Of a stretch of DNA of 64,000 bases, positions 29,533 to 37,541 are shown in pieces. Below the pieces are notes generated by a model. It made no database searches. It had not been told where the DNA came from and saw only the letters and a list, made by a program, of their open reading frames with translations. How positions within the stretch are numbered: the stretch's first letter is position 1; the number at the start of each line of letters is the position of its first letter. The position numbers and the translations under genes were made by a program. This stretch comes from Vibrio renipiscarius (GTDB lineage Bacteria > Pseudomonadota > Gammaproteobacteria > Enterobacterales > Vibrionaceae), in the NCBI RefSeq assembly GCF_000827885.1, contig NZ_JTKH01000006.1:124001-188000 (forward strand). The letters run 5' to 3'.

Positions 29533-30957
29533 ATGACGGTTAAAACTCGTTTTGCTCCTAGCCCAACAGGCTACCTTCACGTCGGTGGTGCACGTACTGC
29601 ACTATATTCTTGGCTATATGCTAAACACAACAAAGGTGAATTCGTTCTGCGTATCGAAGACACCGATCTTGAGCGTAACTCTCAAGAAGCGGTTGATGCG
29701 ATCATGGAAGGTATGGAATGGCTAGGTCTTGAGTGGAATGAAGGTCCTTACTTCCAAACTCAACGTTTTGACCGTTACAACGAAATGGTTGATCGTCTGC
29801 TTGCTGAAGACAAAGCGTACAAATGTTACGCGTCAAAAGAGTTGCTTGATGAAGTTCGTGCAGAACAAGAAGCAAACAAAGAGATGGCTCGCTACGATGC
29901 AAACCATCCAAAGATCAAAGCAGTAAACGAAGCGGCTAAAGATGGCGATCCATGTGTTATCCGTTTCCGTAATCCAACAGAAGGCTCAGTTGTATTTGAA
30001 GACCAAATTCGTGGTCGTATCGAAATCAGCAACAGCCAAATGGATGATCTGATCATTCGTCGTACTGACGGTTCACCAACGTACAACTTCTGTGTAGTGG
30101 TTGACGACTGGGATATGGAAATCACTCACGTTATCCGTGGTGAAGATCACATCAACAACACGCCTCGTCAGATCAATATCTACGAAGCACTTGGTGCACC
30201 AGTACCTACATTTGCTCACTGTGCAATGATCCTTGGCGATGATGGTGCAAAACTGTCTAAGCGTCACGGTGCTGTATCGGTAATGCAATACCGCGATATG
30301 GGCTACCTACCAGAAGCATTAAATAACTACCTAGTACGTCTAGGTTGGTCTCACGGTGACCAAGAGATCTTCTCTCAAGAAGAGATGATTGAGTTCTTCA
30401 GCCTAAATGCCATCTCTAAATCAGCGTCTGCATTTAACACTGATAAGCTACTTTGGTTGAACAACCACTACATCAAGACTTCAGCTCCTGAGCATGTGGC
30501 TAAGCACCTTCAATGGCACCTAGATCAGCAAGCGCTAAACATTGAAAATGGCCCAGCAATCACGCAAGTGATCAAGCTAGTGGGTGAGCGTTGTAACACT
30601 CTAGTCGAACTTGCTGAGCAAATCCGTTACTTCTACGAAGATTTCTCTGAGTTTGAAGCGGGCGCGGCGAAGAAGCACCTACGTGGTGTGGCTAAAGAGC
30701 CTCTAGAAGCGGCACTGGCGAAAGTAGAAGCGATTGAAGAGTGGACGACTGAAAACCTACACCAAATGATTGCAGACGTATGTGCTGATCTGGAAATTGG
30801 TATGGGCAAAATCGGTATGCCACTGCGCGTAGCAGTGACTGGCGGCGGTCAATCACCATCCGTTGACGCAGTAATGCAGCTGATTGGTCAAGAGCGTTGT
30901 GTTGCTCGTATCAAGATGGCACTCGCATTCATCGCAGAGCGTGAAGCAAACGCATAA
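29533..30957 (+). CDS. gltX: Glutamyl-tRNA synthetase
   Basis: A 474-residue class I aminoacyl-tRNA synthetase that charges tRNA-Glu. The HIGH-type motif is [14 protein letters not shown] near residue 10, and the KMSKS-type motif is AKLSKRHG near residue 238. The RIEDTD motif of the glutamate pocket is present. The length is normal for GltX. Ribosome site AAGGA lies seven bases upstream. Confidence 0.98.
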   Translation: MTVKTRFAPSPTGYLHVGGARTALYSWLYAKHNKGEFVLRIEDTDLERNSQEAVDAIMEGMEWLGLEWNEGPYFQTQRFDRYNEMVDRLLAEDKAYKCYASKELLDEVRAEQEANKEMARYDANHPKIKAVNEAAKDGDPCVIRFRNPTEGSVVFEDQIRGRIEISNSQMDDLIIRRTDGSPTYNFCVVVDDWDMEITHVIRGEDHINNTPRQINIYEALGAPVPTFAHCAMILGDDGAKLSKRHGAVSVMQYRDMGYLPEALNNYLVRLGWSHGDQEIFSQEEMIEFFSLNAISKSASAFNTDKLLWLNNHYIKTSAPEHVAKHLQWHLDQQALNIENGPAITQVIKLVGERCNTLVELAEQIRYFYEDFSEFEAGAAKKHLRGVAKEPLEAALAKVEAIEEWTTENLHQMIADVCADLEIGMGKIGMPLRVAVTGGGQSPSVDAVMQLIGQERCVARIKMALAFIAEREANA

Positions 30958-30980
30958 TTGTGACAGAAAAACCAAAACTG

Positions 30981-31012
30981 AAACCGCAGCCTTAGGGCTG
31001 CGGTTTTTTTTC
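30981..31012 (+). terminator. Terminator after gltX
   Basis: A strong hairpin (AAACCGCAGC/GCTGCGGTTT with a CTTAGG-type loop) followed by eight T residues. Confidence 0.92.
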
Positions 31013-31363
31013 GTCGCGTAATTTATTGGAATTTCTACTTTTCTTGTTCTACTTTTATTTGTGTCACTGTTGAGAAGTTACATAAGCAATCAACAATTCT
31101 GTTTTTGAATCAATCGATGCACGAATGTGTGCCAGCCTTTACTCTACTTAGCCTGACGGCCAAAGTTGAGGTTCGATTCGAAGATTGTGTAATGATTTCG
31201 GCACCTTATTCCCCCTTTAAGGTGGTTAGCAAATTGTTATAGTGTGACTGCTGCCAACAAAAATAATTCTTCTAGGCAGCTTTTTAGGAGTGATAACTCA
31301 AGTCGGTGTCGAATATTTAGACCCGTTACTTGCTCAAGTAAATAATGGATTAAAGGAATTTCC
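31013..31363 (+). other. Non-coding leader upstream of the OmpA-family gene
   Basis: About 350 bases without a gene, probably holding the promoter and a long leader. A possible -10, TATAGT (31238-31243), has only a poor -35 (CTTTAA) 17 bases upstream. The ribosome site AAAGGAA at about 31352-31358 is good. Confidence 0.4.
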
Positions 31364-32326
31364 ATGATGAAAAAATTAGCAGTGGTAATCTCAGCGTCAC
31401 TTATGATGACTTCAAATGTCGCTTTTGCTGACCCGTATGTAGGTCTAAAAGCGGGTTATTCTTGGCTTGATGATGAATGCAAGGCAGGGATTGCGTGTAG
31501 TAGTGATGATGATTCAGCTTCCGTAGGCATCTTTGGTGGCTATAACTTTACCGATTATCTAGCGCTGGAAGCAGGCTACGATTATCTGGGTAAATTCTCT
31601 GGTGCGGGTCTTGATGACCGCAGCGTTGGTGCCGTTACGTTAGCGCCTAAATTAAGCATCGGCTTAACCGATGCACTAGACATCTACGGTAAGTTTGGTG
31701 GTGCCTACGTTAATTATGGATCGAAAGATGATGCGTCTTTCTTAGGTGCATTGGGTCTTGAATATGACGTAATGGAAAATGGTTCAGTTCGAGTGGAATA
31801 CCAAGCTCTGACCGACATCAATAATGATATTGTGCGCGCATTTGCTAATACCGCGAGCATTGGTTTTGCCTATAACTTTGGCGGCAGCGAAGAGGCGGCC
31901 CCTGTCGTTGTTGAAGAAGTCATGGTGGAAGAAGTTGTCGAAGTCGTTGTGATGACGAAAACATTTGAAGCGACACTGCTTGATACCGAAACCTTCGCTC
32001 TAAATAGCACCGAGCTTAAACCGGAAAGTGCGAGTAAACTGGATGAACTTGTTCAGATGCTAGCGGCGTACCCACAAGCAGACGTTAATGTCGTCGGTTA
32101 TACCGATTCATCGGGTGCGGCAGAATACAACCAAGCGCTTTCAGAGAAACGCGCACAATCGGTTGCGAATGTACTGTCTGAACGCGGCATCGACCCGAGC
32201 CGTATTAGCGTGAGCGGTGAGGGTGAAAATAACCCTATCGCGAGCAATGATACAAAAGAAGGTCGCGCTCAAAACCGTCGTGTTGAAATTACGGTTCCTG
32301 AATTTGAGTACCAAGTACAACAATAA
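31364..32326 (+). CDS. ompA: OmpA-family outer-membrane protein
   Basis: A 320-residue protein. It has a signal peptide (residues 1-22, cut after AFA), an N-terminal eight-stranded beta-barrel (to about residue 170, starting DPYVGLKAGYSWLDD), and a Val/Glu-rich hinge (EEAAPVVVEEVMVEE). The C-terminal OmpA domain (about residues 200-320) carries the peptidoglycan-binding consensus VVGYTDSSG...NQALSEKRAQSV...NRRVEI. Two cysteines in the barrel's first loop (DECKAGIACS) may form a disulfide. It links the outer membrane to the cell wall and is followed by its own terminator. Confidence 0.93.
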   Translation: MMKKLAVVISASLMMTSNVAFADPYVGLKAGYSWLDDECKAGIACSSDDDSASVGIFGGYNFTDYLALEAGYDYLGKFSGAGLDDRSVGAVTLAPKLSIGLTDALDIYGKFGGAYVNYGSKDDASFLGALGLEYDVMENGSVRVEYQALTDINNDIVRAFANTASIGFAYNFGGSEEAAPVVVEEVMVEEVVEVVVMTKTFEATLLDTETFALNSTELKPESASKLDELVQMLAAYPQADVNVVGYTDSSGAAEYNQALSEKRAQSVANVLSERGIDPSRISVSGEGENNPIASNDTKEGRAQNRRVEITVPEFEYQVQQ

Positions 32327-32345
32327 ATTCAGCGCCTAAATAAAG

Positions 32346-32375
32346 AAAAGCCTCGATAGTTGTCGAGGCTTTTTC
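32346..32375 (+). terminator. Terminator after ompA
   Basis: An 11-pair stem (AAAAGCCTCGA/TCGAGGCTTTT) with a six-base loop and T-run, about 20 bases after the stop. Confidence 0.88.
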
Positions 32376-32436
32376 GTTTTCAGTATGAGTCGTGTTGACG
32401 AATCGACGAAGAATGTGTGAAGGGCGTCTTGTCGCA

Positions 32437-32943
32437 TCATTTTAAGTCGATACTAATCAGTCTACCCATAAATTCCAGTATCTCTAGGTTGGCTTTATTG
32501 GCTTCCAATAGAGCCTTTTTGGTTTTGGTGTAAGCGCCTAATCGACCGTGTTTATTGATTGAACAGACGACACTGCGATAGATTAACTTGCCATTTTCGT
32601 CATAGTTTCGCCACGCAGCAATGTAACATTCATCTTTTGCATCAGGGCTTTCTTTCGTTGGCCTTGGCTTGAAGATGATCTTTGGTTCGAGTGAATGAGG
32701 CAGGCGCGTCATGAGGTAGGGGTCTTTCAGCAAGCGACGCCAGAATTTTCCCCACATTTGACTGCCTAGTTCATTTCTTAACTTAATGGCTTTCTGAAGC
32801 CCTTTTTTCTCCCCAATTTTCAAAAAGCCCACCGAGCGGTGCAGCACAGTGTCTTCTGGCGTGTGGATATGGATTTTGTAGGCCGTTTTCGCTTTAGAAA
32901 TAAACCGGTGTCCGGTGTTTGTTTTTAGATTGCTCTTTGGCAT
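32437..32943 (-). CDS. Orphan basic protein, possibly AP2-like DNA-binding
   Basis: A 168-residue, strongly basic protein without signal peptide or membrane segment. It seems to hold two imperfect units: about residues 14-65 (YKIHIHTPED...RSVGFLKIGEKKGLQKAIKLRNELG) and about 100-160 (YIAAWRNYDENGKLIYRSV...GRLGAYTKTKKALLEANKANLE). The pattern of three strands followed by an Ala/Lys-rich helix recalls the AP2 DNA-binding fold, but that is a visual resemblance, not an established match. I chose ATG 32943; the frame extends upstream to a TTG with no better ribosome site. It is a single gene between ompA and the flagellar cluster. Confidence 0.6.
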   Translation of the reverse strand: MPKSNLKTNTGHRFISKAKTAYKIHIHTPEDTVLHRSVGFLKIGEKKGLQKAIKLRNELGSQMWGKFWRRLLKDPYLMTRLPHSLEPKIIFKPRPTKESPDAKDECYIAAWRNYDENGKLIYRSVVCSINKHGRLGAYTKTKKALLEANKANLEILEFMGRLISIDLK

Positions 32944-32985
32944 AAGTCTTAGTGATATATCTGTTATTAAAGAAAGGGTAAGCAA

Positions 32986-33014
32986 TTGTTACGAGCACTT
33001 AAAGTGCGAATACT
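32986..33014 (+). promoter_or_regulatory. Candidate sigma-70 promoter with an operator-like palindrome
   Basis: TTGTTA (32986-32991) and AATACT (33009-33014) are separated by exactly 17 bases. The spacer contains the palindrome GCACTT-A-AAGTGC (32995-33007), where a repressor could bind. It points into the intergenic region that ends in the terminator at 33273-33299. The hexamers are only fair matches to consensus. Confidence 0.45.
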
Positions 33015-33114
33015 CAATAAAGATAGCTCATTCGGGAAAAATTGCTTAAGAACCTACTTTGCTCACAGAACAAGATTGGCGTGAAGGTGAATAGGGCTGA
33101 GGTTCGCGAGATAA

Positions 33115-33216
33115 ATGGGCGATGATGAGAAGCCCCCGGAAATGGATGACAAGGCCACAAGTGTTCGTGTTACTCAAAGCCAGAGTGAAAACCGCTTCGT
33201 CACCGTGGTGGCATAA
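33115..33216 (+). CDS. Possible 33-residue small protein
   Basis: A short ORF beginning MGDDEKPPEMDDKATS and ending VTVVA. It is acidic at the start and mildly basic later, with no membrane segment. GAG five bases before the ATG is a weak ribosome site. It lies inside a stretch bounded by a candidate promoter and a terminator, which is the main reason to list it. It could equally be a chance ORF within a small RNA of about 280 bases, or a degraded gene end. I do not recognise it. Confidence 0.3.
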   Translation: MGDDEKPPEMDDKATSVRVTQSQSENRFVTVVA

Positions 33217-33272
33217 GAGAAGAGCCTAAGGTCGAGTGTCATTGCTTAATAGATAGCGACGAATTTATTGAT

Positions 33273-33299
33273 GGGAACGGCATTGCCGCTCCCTTTTTG
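33273..33299 (+). terminator. Terminator with no assigned gene upstream
   Basis: Stem GGGA-ACGGC/GCCG-CTCCC with loop ATT, followed by TTTTTG on the plus strand. The nearest plus-strand annotated gene is ompA, more than 900 bases upstream and with its own terminator. It therefore suggests an extra transcript ending here. Confidence 0.7.
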
Positions 33300-33349
33300 T
33301 TCTTGGGCATGAGTATCATGGCGCTAAAAATAGGCGATAACGATTGAGG

Positions 33350-34486
33350 TTACAGGATGAGCTTGTGCATCACATCGCCAATTTGAATGCTGCTGGCCAG
33401 TTCTGGCTGATCAACGTGTAGTTCAGCATCGTGCTCGTAGACGCGGCTAACCGTTAAGGTGATGTCAGACGCGGTGACTTTATTGCGTGGCAAGCCGCGT
33501 TGATCAATAAACGATCCGGTATGCCATAGCTGTAATTTGTCGCCTTCTTTCACCCCATGGATACGACCTAGATTCATGGTGAGCGTACTTCCCCACTTGG
33601 CAACAATTTCAGGTAACGTGATTTTGCAAGAGACTTCAGACTCGAGGTCAAGCATCACGTTGCGACTGACACGTAACATCATCTCACCATAGGTCGAGGC
33701 CCAAAAACGAGCGCTGCGCGTGTCCACTTGGCTGGTTTTAGGGAATGGCCATAGCGCCACTTCACGGTAATTACGGGTGTAAACTTCGCTGCCCGTTTTC
33801 CCGTCAAAAATGGTCAGCTCCATCGCGAATTGGCGGTTAGTCGTGTCGTCTTTGAGCAGCTTTTGGTCGATGGTTGCGGTTAAATCGGTAATAGTGCCAC
33901 CAACAATATACTGCGCCCCGGTATCTTCCGCGATCATCTTTAAGCGCTCAGGATTATGCTTATTGATCTCAAAATCGGTGGTGCCGACAGAGACAAAACT
34001 GGAGGATTCTTGATCCAATTGTCGATTGATGACTTGGGCGAAGTCATCACCTAAGCTATACACTTGACCCATTACCGCTTGTTGTGGTGACGCTAAATCA
34101 ATATTGCCGACCAAAAATGTCTTCTTGTATTGATCGACGTGGCAACCTGTTGCCGATGGATAAATATCAATTCGGGCTTTCACGACCATGACATTTTTAC
34201 GAACTCTTTGTTCTTCAACTAAGAGGTAGCGCACTTCATGGTTAGTGAATTGATATTCCTTTCGTTCACTCTCTAGTAGTGGCTTTAGGTTCGAAATACT
34301 ACCGATGTCCGCTCCAGAAAAACTGACGGCTTTATAGATCGCATCCTCCAAAGCGTGCAGGCGCGCGGCTTCTTCCGATGACACGACGGTTGCCATGCCA
34401 GTCACTTCATACCAAGCCGCATGAGCGATTGAGGCATTTGTGCTGAGTAAAAGTGTTGTAAATAAGCCGATAATAATTTTTTTCAT
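33350..34486 (-). CDS. flgT: Flagellar H-ring protein FlgT
   Basis: A 378-residue periplasmic protein with a signal peptide (residues 1-23, cut after AHA). FlgT builds the H ring around the LP ring of the Vibrio polar flagellum and is needed for stator assembly. The N-terminal domain begins WYEVTGMATVVSSEEAARLHALEDA. The region QYIVGGTITDL is typical of its middle domain. It is divergent from flgO-flgP, the standard Vibrio arrangement, and has no partner gene on its own strand. Confidence 0.93.
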   Translation of the reverse strand: MKKIIIGLFTTLLLSTNASIAHAAWYEVTGMATVVSSEEAARLHALEDAIYKAVSFSGADIGSISNLKPLLESERKEYQFTNHEVRYLLVEEQRVRKNVMVVKARIDIYPSATGCHVDQYKKTFLVGNIDLASPQQAVMGQVYSLGDDFAQVINRQLDQESSSFVSVGTTDFEINKHNPERLKMIAEDTGAQYIVGGTITDLTATIDQKLLKDDTTNRQFAMELTIFDGKTGSEVYTRNYREVALWPFPKTSQVDTRSARFWASTYGEMMLRVSRNVMLDLESEVSCKITLPEIVAKWGSTLTMNLGRIHGVKEGDKLQLWHTGSFIDQRGLPRNKVTASDITLTVSRVYEHDAELHVDQPELASSIQIGDVMHKLIL

Positions 34487-34500
34487 ATTTTATTTACCAA

Positions 34501-34519
34501 TTAGGTACAGTTTTTGCTT
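34501..34519 (+). promoter_or_regulatory. Candidate sigma-54 promoter of flgOP
   Basis: GG (34504-34505) and GC (34516-34517) are spaced by ten bases within TTAGGTACAGTTTTTGCTT, close to the -24/-12 consensus. It lies about 130 bases upstream of flgO. Confidence 0.6.
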
Positions 34520-34648
34520 TGTTAATCGTAGCAGATTTTGGCATTGCGTTTCTTTATGTATGCCAATAGAGAAAAGCAAAGAATGTTCCACTTTTTCCAA
34601 AGAGAGAAAAGTGGGGCGTTTATGCCTAAATGTATTGGAGATGAGAGA

Positions 34649-35284
34649 ATGAAAAAATGGTTAGCCTTAGTGCCCGCGGTGTTCCTTACCGCATGTGCTT
34701 ATGCCCCTATCTATAATGGTAAAGAACCTTACCAGGGCAGCCAGTTTATGTTGATGGATAGCCCACGACATACGCTTGATTTTTTTGTTGAGAGCTTGAC
34801 GGAAGAGTTAGTGCAATCAAACACGAGTGTCTCTGCCCGTACTCCGATTGCGGTGACATCGTTTGTTGATTTACAGCATATGGATGCGACAAACTGGTTG
34901 GGTAACTCCGTATCGGAAGGCTTCATTTATCAATTCCAGCGCCGTGGTTTTAAAGTGGTTGATTATAAAACCACGGGCAATATTCAAGTGACTTCTCAAG
35001 GCGACTTTGCATTTAGCCGAGACTGGAAAGAGTTGGCACAAGAGCAAGATATCGAATATGTACTGACCGGCACGATGCTGCGGCAAGAAGGTGGCGTATT
35101 GGTGAATGCCCGTGTGGTTGGTATGCAATCTCGCGTGGTTGTCGCGTCTGCACAGGGCTTTTTGCCTGCGGATCGAATTGGCCGTGATCTTGATACGCTG
35201 AACACGATTCGTACTCAAGATGGTGTGTTGATTCGTTCCGATCCTACCATCCGTCAACCGTATACCGTTATTTTACGCCCATAG
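34649..35284 (+). CDS. flgO: Outer-membrane lipoprotein FlgO
   Basis: A 211-residue lipoprotein of the FlgO family, which is needed for full motility in Vibrio and is associated with the flagellar basal body. The signal peptide ends in the lipobox LTAC (residues 14-17). The conserved domain ISVAVTSFVDLQ-like segment (PIAVTSFVDL) and the VLTGTMLRQEGG motif follow. I chose ATG 34649, giving MKKWLALVPAVFLTACAYAP. A longer frame upstream has no signal peptide and no ribosome site, whereas GGAG and GAGAGA precede 34649. Confidence 0.92.
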   Translation: MKKWLALVPAVFLTACAYAPIYNGKEPYQGSQFMLMDSPRHTLDFFVESLTEELVQSNTSVSARTPIAVTSFVDLQHMDATNWLGNSVSEGFIYQFQRRGFKVVDYKTTGNIQVTSQGDFAFSRDWKELAQEQDIEYVLTGTMLRQEGGVLVNARVVGMQSRVVVASAQGFLPADRIGRDLDTLNTIRTQDGVLIRSDPTIRQPYTVILRP

Positions 35285-35292
35285 GAATCCCC

Positions 35293-35724
35293 ATGAAGAA
35301 GTTACTACTCTTATTCGTTGTATTGTCTATGGTGGGTTGTCAGCCTCTAAGCCAAATGCGCCCAGATGACTGGCTGACGGCCGTTGGCTATGCCAGTATC
35401 AGTGAGCAAAAGGGACGCAATACGGATGAAAAACAAGTTCGAGCGATGCGTGCTTCAAAAATTGATGCGTACCGAGAGTTAGCTGAGCAGGTATATGGAA
35501 TGCGCGTCAGTGGCCGTGCGGATCTTAAAGATCAACGTTTGGGAACTGAAATTACGTCTGGGGCTGTTGATGGTGTCATTCGTGGCGCAGAAGTCGTGCG
35601 TAGCTATAAAGTTGAGGATACATATGTCACTGAATTGCGTTTAGACATTCGTAAGATGGATAAATTACGCAGTTACGGTGAGGTGCAGCAAGTTCCGGAA
35701 AAACGTCAGCAAACGTTATTTTAG
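35293..35724 (+). CDS. flgP: Outer-membrane lipoprotein FlgP
   Basis: A 143-residue lipoprotein. Its signal peptide ends in the lipobox MVGC (residues 13-16). The mature part contains the LPP20/FlgP-type domain (VRAMRASKIDAYRELAEQVYGMRV, about residues 50-75). FlgP supports the outer-membrane part of the basal body and is required for motility in V. cholerae. It follows flgO by 8 bases, so the two form an operon. Confidence 0.93.
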   Translation: MKKLLLLFVVLSMVGCQPLSQMRPDDWLTAVGYASISEQKGRNTDEKQVRAMRASKIDAYRELAEQVYGMRVSGRADLKDQRLGTEITSGAVDGVIRGAEVVRSYKVEDTYVTELRLDIRKMDKLRSYGEVQQVPEKRQQTLF

Positions 35725-35770
35725 AACGCGGTTGATTTAACGCTTAATTCTCTTCTCTCTTCAATAAAAA

Positions 35771-35797
35771 TGCGGCTATCGATTGGCCGCTTTTTTT
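35771..35797 (+). terminator. Terminator after flgOP
   Basis: Hairpin TGCGGC/GGCCGC around TATCGATT-type loop, followed by seven T residues. It lies between convergent flgP and flgN. Confidence 0.82.
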
Positions 35798-35850
35798 CGA
35801 TTTGAATACTGTGTTTCGCTTGGTGCCTGTATCGTTAGCGTGTGCGTGCT

Positions 35851-36276
35851 CTATGCTTTTAGGTTGGTGCCTAGCGTTGAAATATTGCGGGTTTGGCCTT
35901 CGGCAGTATACGTCATGCCTATTTTGCCTTGGCTTTGTTTCATCAAATTATTGAGTTTGTGAAAGCTCAATTGGGCGCGCTGCAATGCTTCACCATTAAT
36001 GGTGTTCGTGTGCTGGCACTGTGCGATTAATTGATGAATATTCGCCACGATTTGGCTTAACTCAGGATCGGTTTTCAGGCTTTCTACATCGGGATGGCGA
36101 CCAATGCGTTCATCGGTTTGCTGCAATTGAAGAATGAGCGTGCTTTTTTGTCGAGCTAGCGCTTCAATATCTTTCGAGATCCGTTGGGCAATCGCCTGCT
36201 GTTCTTTCTTTAATAATTCAGAAAGATCGTATGCATTGCGATGTTGAAATTCAACTAAGCCTTGTAACGCAGCCAT
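35851..36276 (-). CDS. flgN: Flagellar export chaperone FlgN
   Basis: A 141-residue, helix-rich cytoplasmic protein, the export chaperone for hook-filament junction proteins FlgK and FlgL. The sequence is largely heptad-like and polar (QKSTLILQLQQTDERIGRHPDVESL). It is 15 bases downstream of flgM on the same strand, the standard flgM-flgN pair. The assignment rests on position plus general character, since FlgN is poorly conserved. Confidence 0.88.
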   Translation of the reverse strand: MAALQGLVEFQHRNAYDLSELLKKEQQAIAQRISKDIEALARQKSTLILQLQQTDERIGRHPDVESLKTDPELSQIVANIHQLIAQCQHTNTINGEALQRAQLSFHKLNNLMKQSQGKIGMTYTAEGQTRNISTLGTNLKA

Positions 36277-36291
36277 AAACGCTCTCTATTT

Positions 36292-36603
36292 TTACAAACC
36301 AAGTTCTTTTTCAAACTTGATCATGTTATCCGCGAGTTTTTCAGGATCGACGGAGTAAGAGCCATTCGCAATCGCCTCTTTAATGGAGGCTACTTTCGCT
36401 TGATCAAAGCTCGGCTGACTCGCCATTTTATTGTGCATCTCGCCGACCGCTTTACCCGCAGAGCTTAAAGATACCGCGTCTTGAGGGGCGTATGATGTTT
36501 TGGTCGTGGAGGTTGACGACGTTGTACTCTCGCTACTACGAGCTGGGTTACGAGTGGACGTCGTCAGCGTTTGTCCTGCGCGTATATTATCTATACCTGC
36601 CAT
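36292..36603 (-). CDS. flgM: Anti-sigma-28 factor FlgM
   Basis: A 103-residue protein that holds sigma-28 (FliA) inactive until the hook is complete and FlgM is exported. The N-terminus (MAGIDNIRAGQTLTTSTRNP) is disordered and Ser/Thr-rich. The C-terminal half (VASIKEAIANGSYSVDPEKLADNMIKFEKELG) carries the sigma-binding helices typical of the family. A near-consensus sigma-28 promoter lies directly upstream, so FlgM would be autoregulated. Confidence 0.93.
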   Translation of the reverse strand: MAGIDNIRAGQTLTTSTRNPARSSESTTSSTSTTKTSYAPQDAVSLSSAGKAVGEMHNKMASQPSFDQAKVASIKEAIANGSYSVDPEKLADNMIKFEKELGL

Positions 36604-36642
36604 TTAAAAGCCTTTTAACATGTAGAAAATCCTGTACACAAC

Positions 36643-36669
36643 CTATCGGCTGAGAGGGTGAGATCTTTA
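36643..36669 (-). promoter_or_regulatory. Sigma-28 (FliA) promoter of flgMN
   Basis: On the minus strand, TAAA (36666-36669), then exactly 15 bases, then GCCGATAG (36643-36650). The consensus is TAAA-N15-GCCGATAA, so only the last base differs. It lies about 40 bases upstream of flgM. Confidence 0.88.
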
Positions 36670-36718
36670 GCGATATTTATCATCGATTGTTGAAAATGAT
36701 GATAGCAAAGAGTTTTCT

Positions 36719-37465
36719 TTAAAATATCACTGTCACTTCGGATATTCCGGTTACTCTTGCATCAATTATACGATTGGATTTGCTATTTTTCACTCTAATC
36801 TGCTCGCCTTGTGCTCCGTCAGTCAGCGCAACGCCTTTTGTGGTGATGGTCATACCTGACTTTGCGGCTTTAATGGTCACGGTATCGTTACGGCAAACGA
36901 CGCAGATATCGTTTTGTTCGATAATGTCACCCACGCGTAAGTTTTTCTTCACTTTTGCTCCAATGACAGCATTTGTAGTGGAAAAACCTTGCCGCCTTAA
37001 GCGCTGCAAGTCTACCATGCTGATGCCTACATCATGGGCCGAAATGACTTGTCCTTTATTCATCGGAACATTCAGAGAAACTTGAGGCCCCGTGCGTTTA
37101 AGACGCACGGAAACATAGGTTTTCCAATTATCCTCTGGGCACTCAACCAATACGGTAATGTTACTGCTATTTTGGTTGGTTGATCTTGACGATGTAATGA
37201 GAGGAATCGGACAATCGGTTGCAAAGATACGGCTATCAATATTGGCCGATTTCGCTTCTAATGCGCCACCTTGCGGTTGTTCAATGGTGTCGAGAATGTA
37301 TTGTTCTGCCGCATTTTGAATTTGAGCGATCTGCTCTTGCGTCGCGGATAGAGATGAAAAACTAAAGAATAACAGCGACGCGCCGATAAACTTAATTATT
37401 CGATTAAAAAAACACTTAACAGGGTGTTTGGAATTAGGGGGAAAGGATGTGTTTAAATACATCAT
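36719..37465 (-). CDS. flgA: Flagellar P-ring assembly chaperone FlgA
   Basis: A 248-residue periplasmic protein needed to assemble the FlgI P ring. A hydrophobic segment (IIKFIGASLLFFSFSSLS, about residues 23-40) serves as signal peptide, with an unusually long N-terminal extension before it. The SAF domain is the C-terminal half (NKGQVISAHDVGISMVDLQR, RVGDIIEQNDICVVCRNDTV). It is divergent from cheV. Confidence 0.92.
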   Translation of the reverse strand: MMYLNTSFPPNSKHPVKCFFNRIIKFIGASLLFFSFSSLSATQEQIAQIQNAAEQYILDTIEQPQGGALEAKSANIDSRIFATDCPIPLITSSRSTNQNSSNITVLVECPEDNWKTYVSVRLKRTGPQVSLNVPMNKGQVISAHDVGISMVDLQRLRRQGFSTTNAVIGAKVKKNLRVGDIIEQNDICVVCRNDTVTIKAAKSGMTITTKGVALTDGAQGEQIRVKNSKSNRIIDARVTGISEVTVIF

Positions 37466-37541
37466 TCGATTTCTCTAGTTTTCATTGCTTGTGCTAGATT
37501 ACCACTTTTTTTGTATGAAAGTTTGAGAGGGAGAGGAGCTT

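Noticed and set aside
34540..34556. TTGGCATTGCGTTTCTTT as a second sigma-54 promoter ahead of flgO.
   Set aside because: The GG is followed by CT, not GC, at ten bases. The element at 34501-34519 fits better.
34538..34648. A longer FlgO starting at 34538.
   Set aside because: It would bury the signal peptide and lipobox behind 37 polar residues. ATG 34649 has a good ribosome site.
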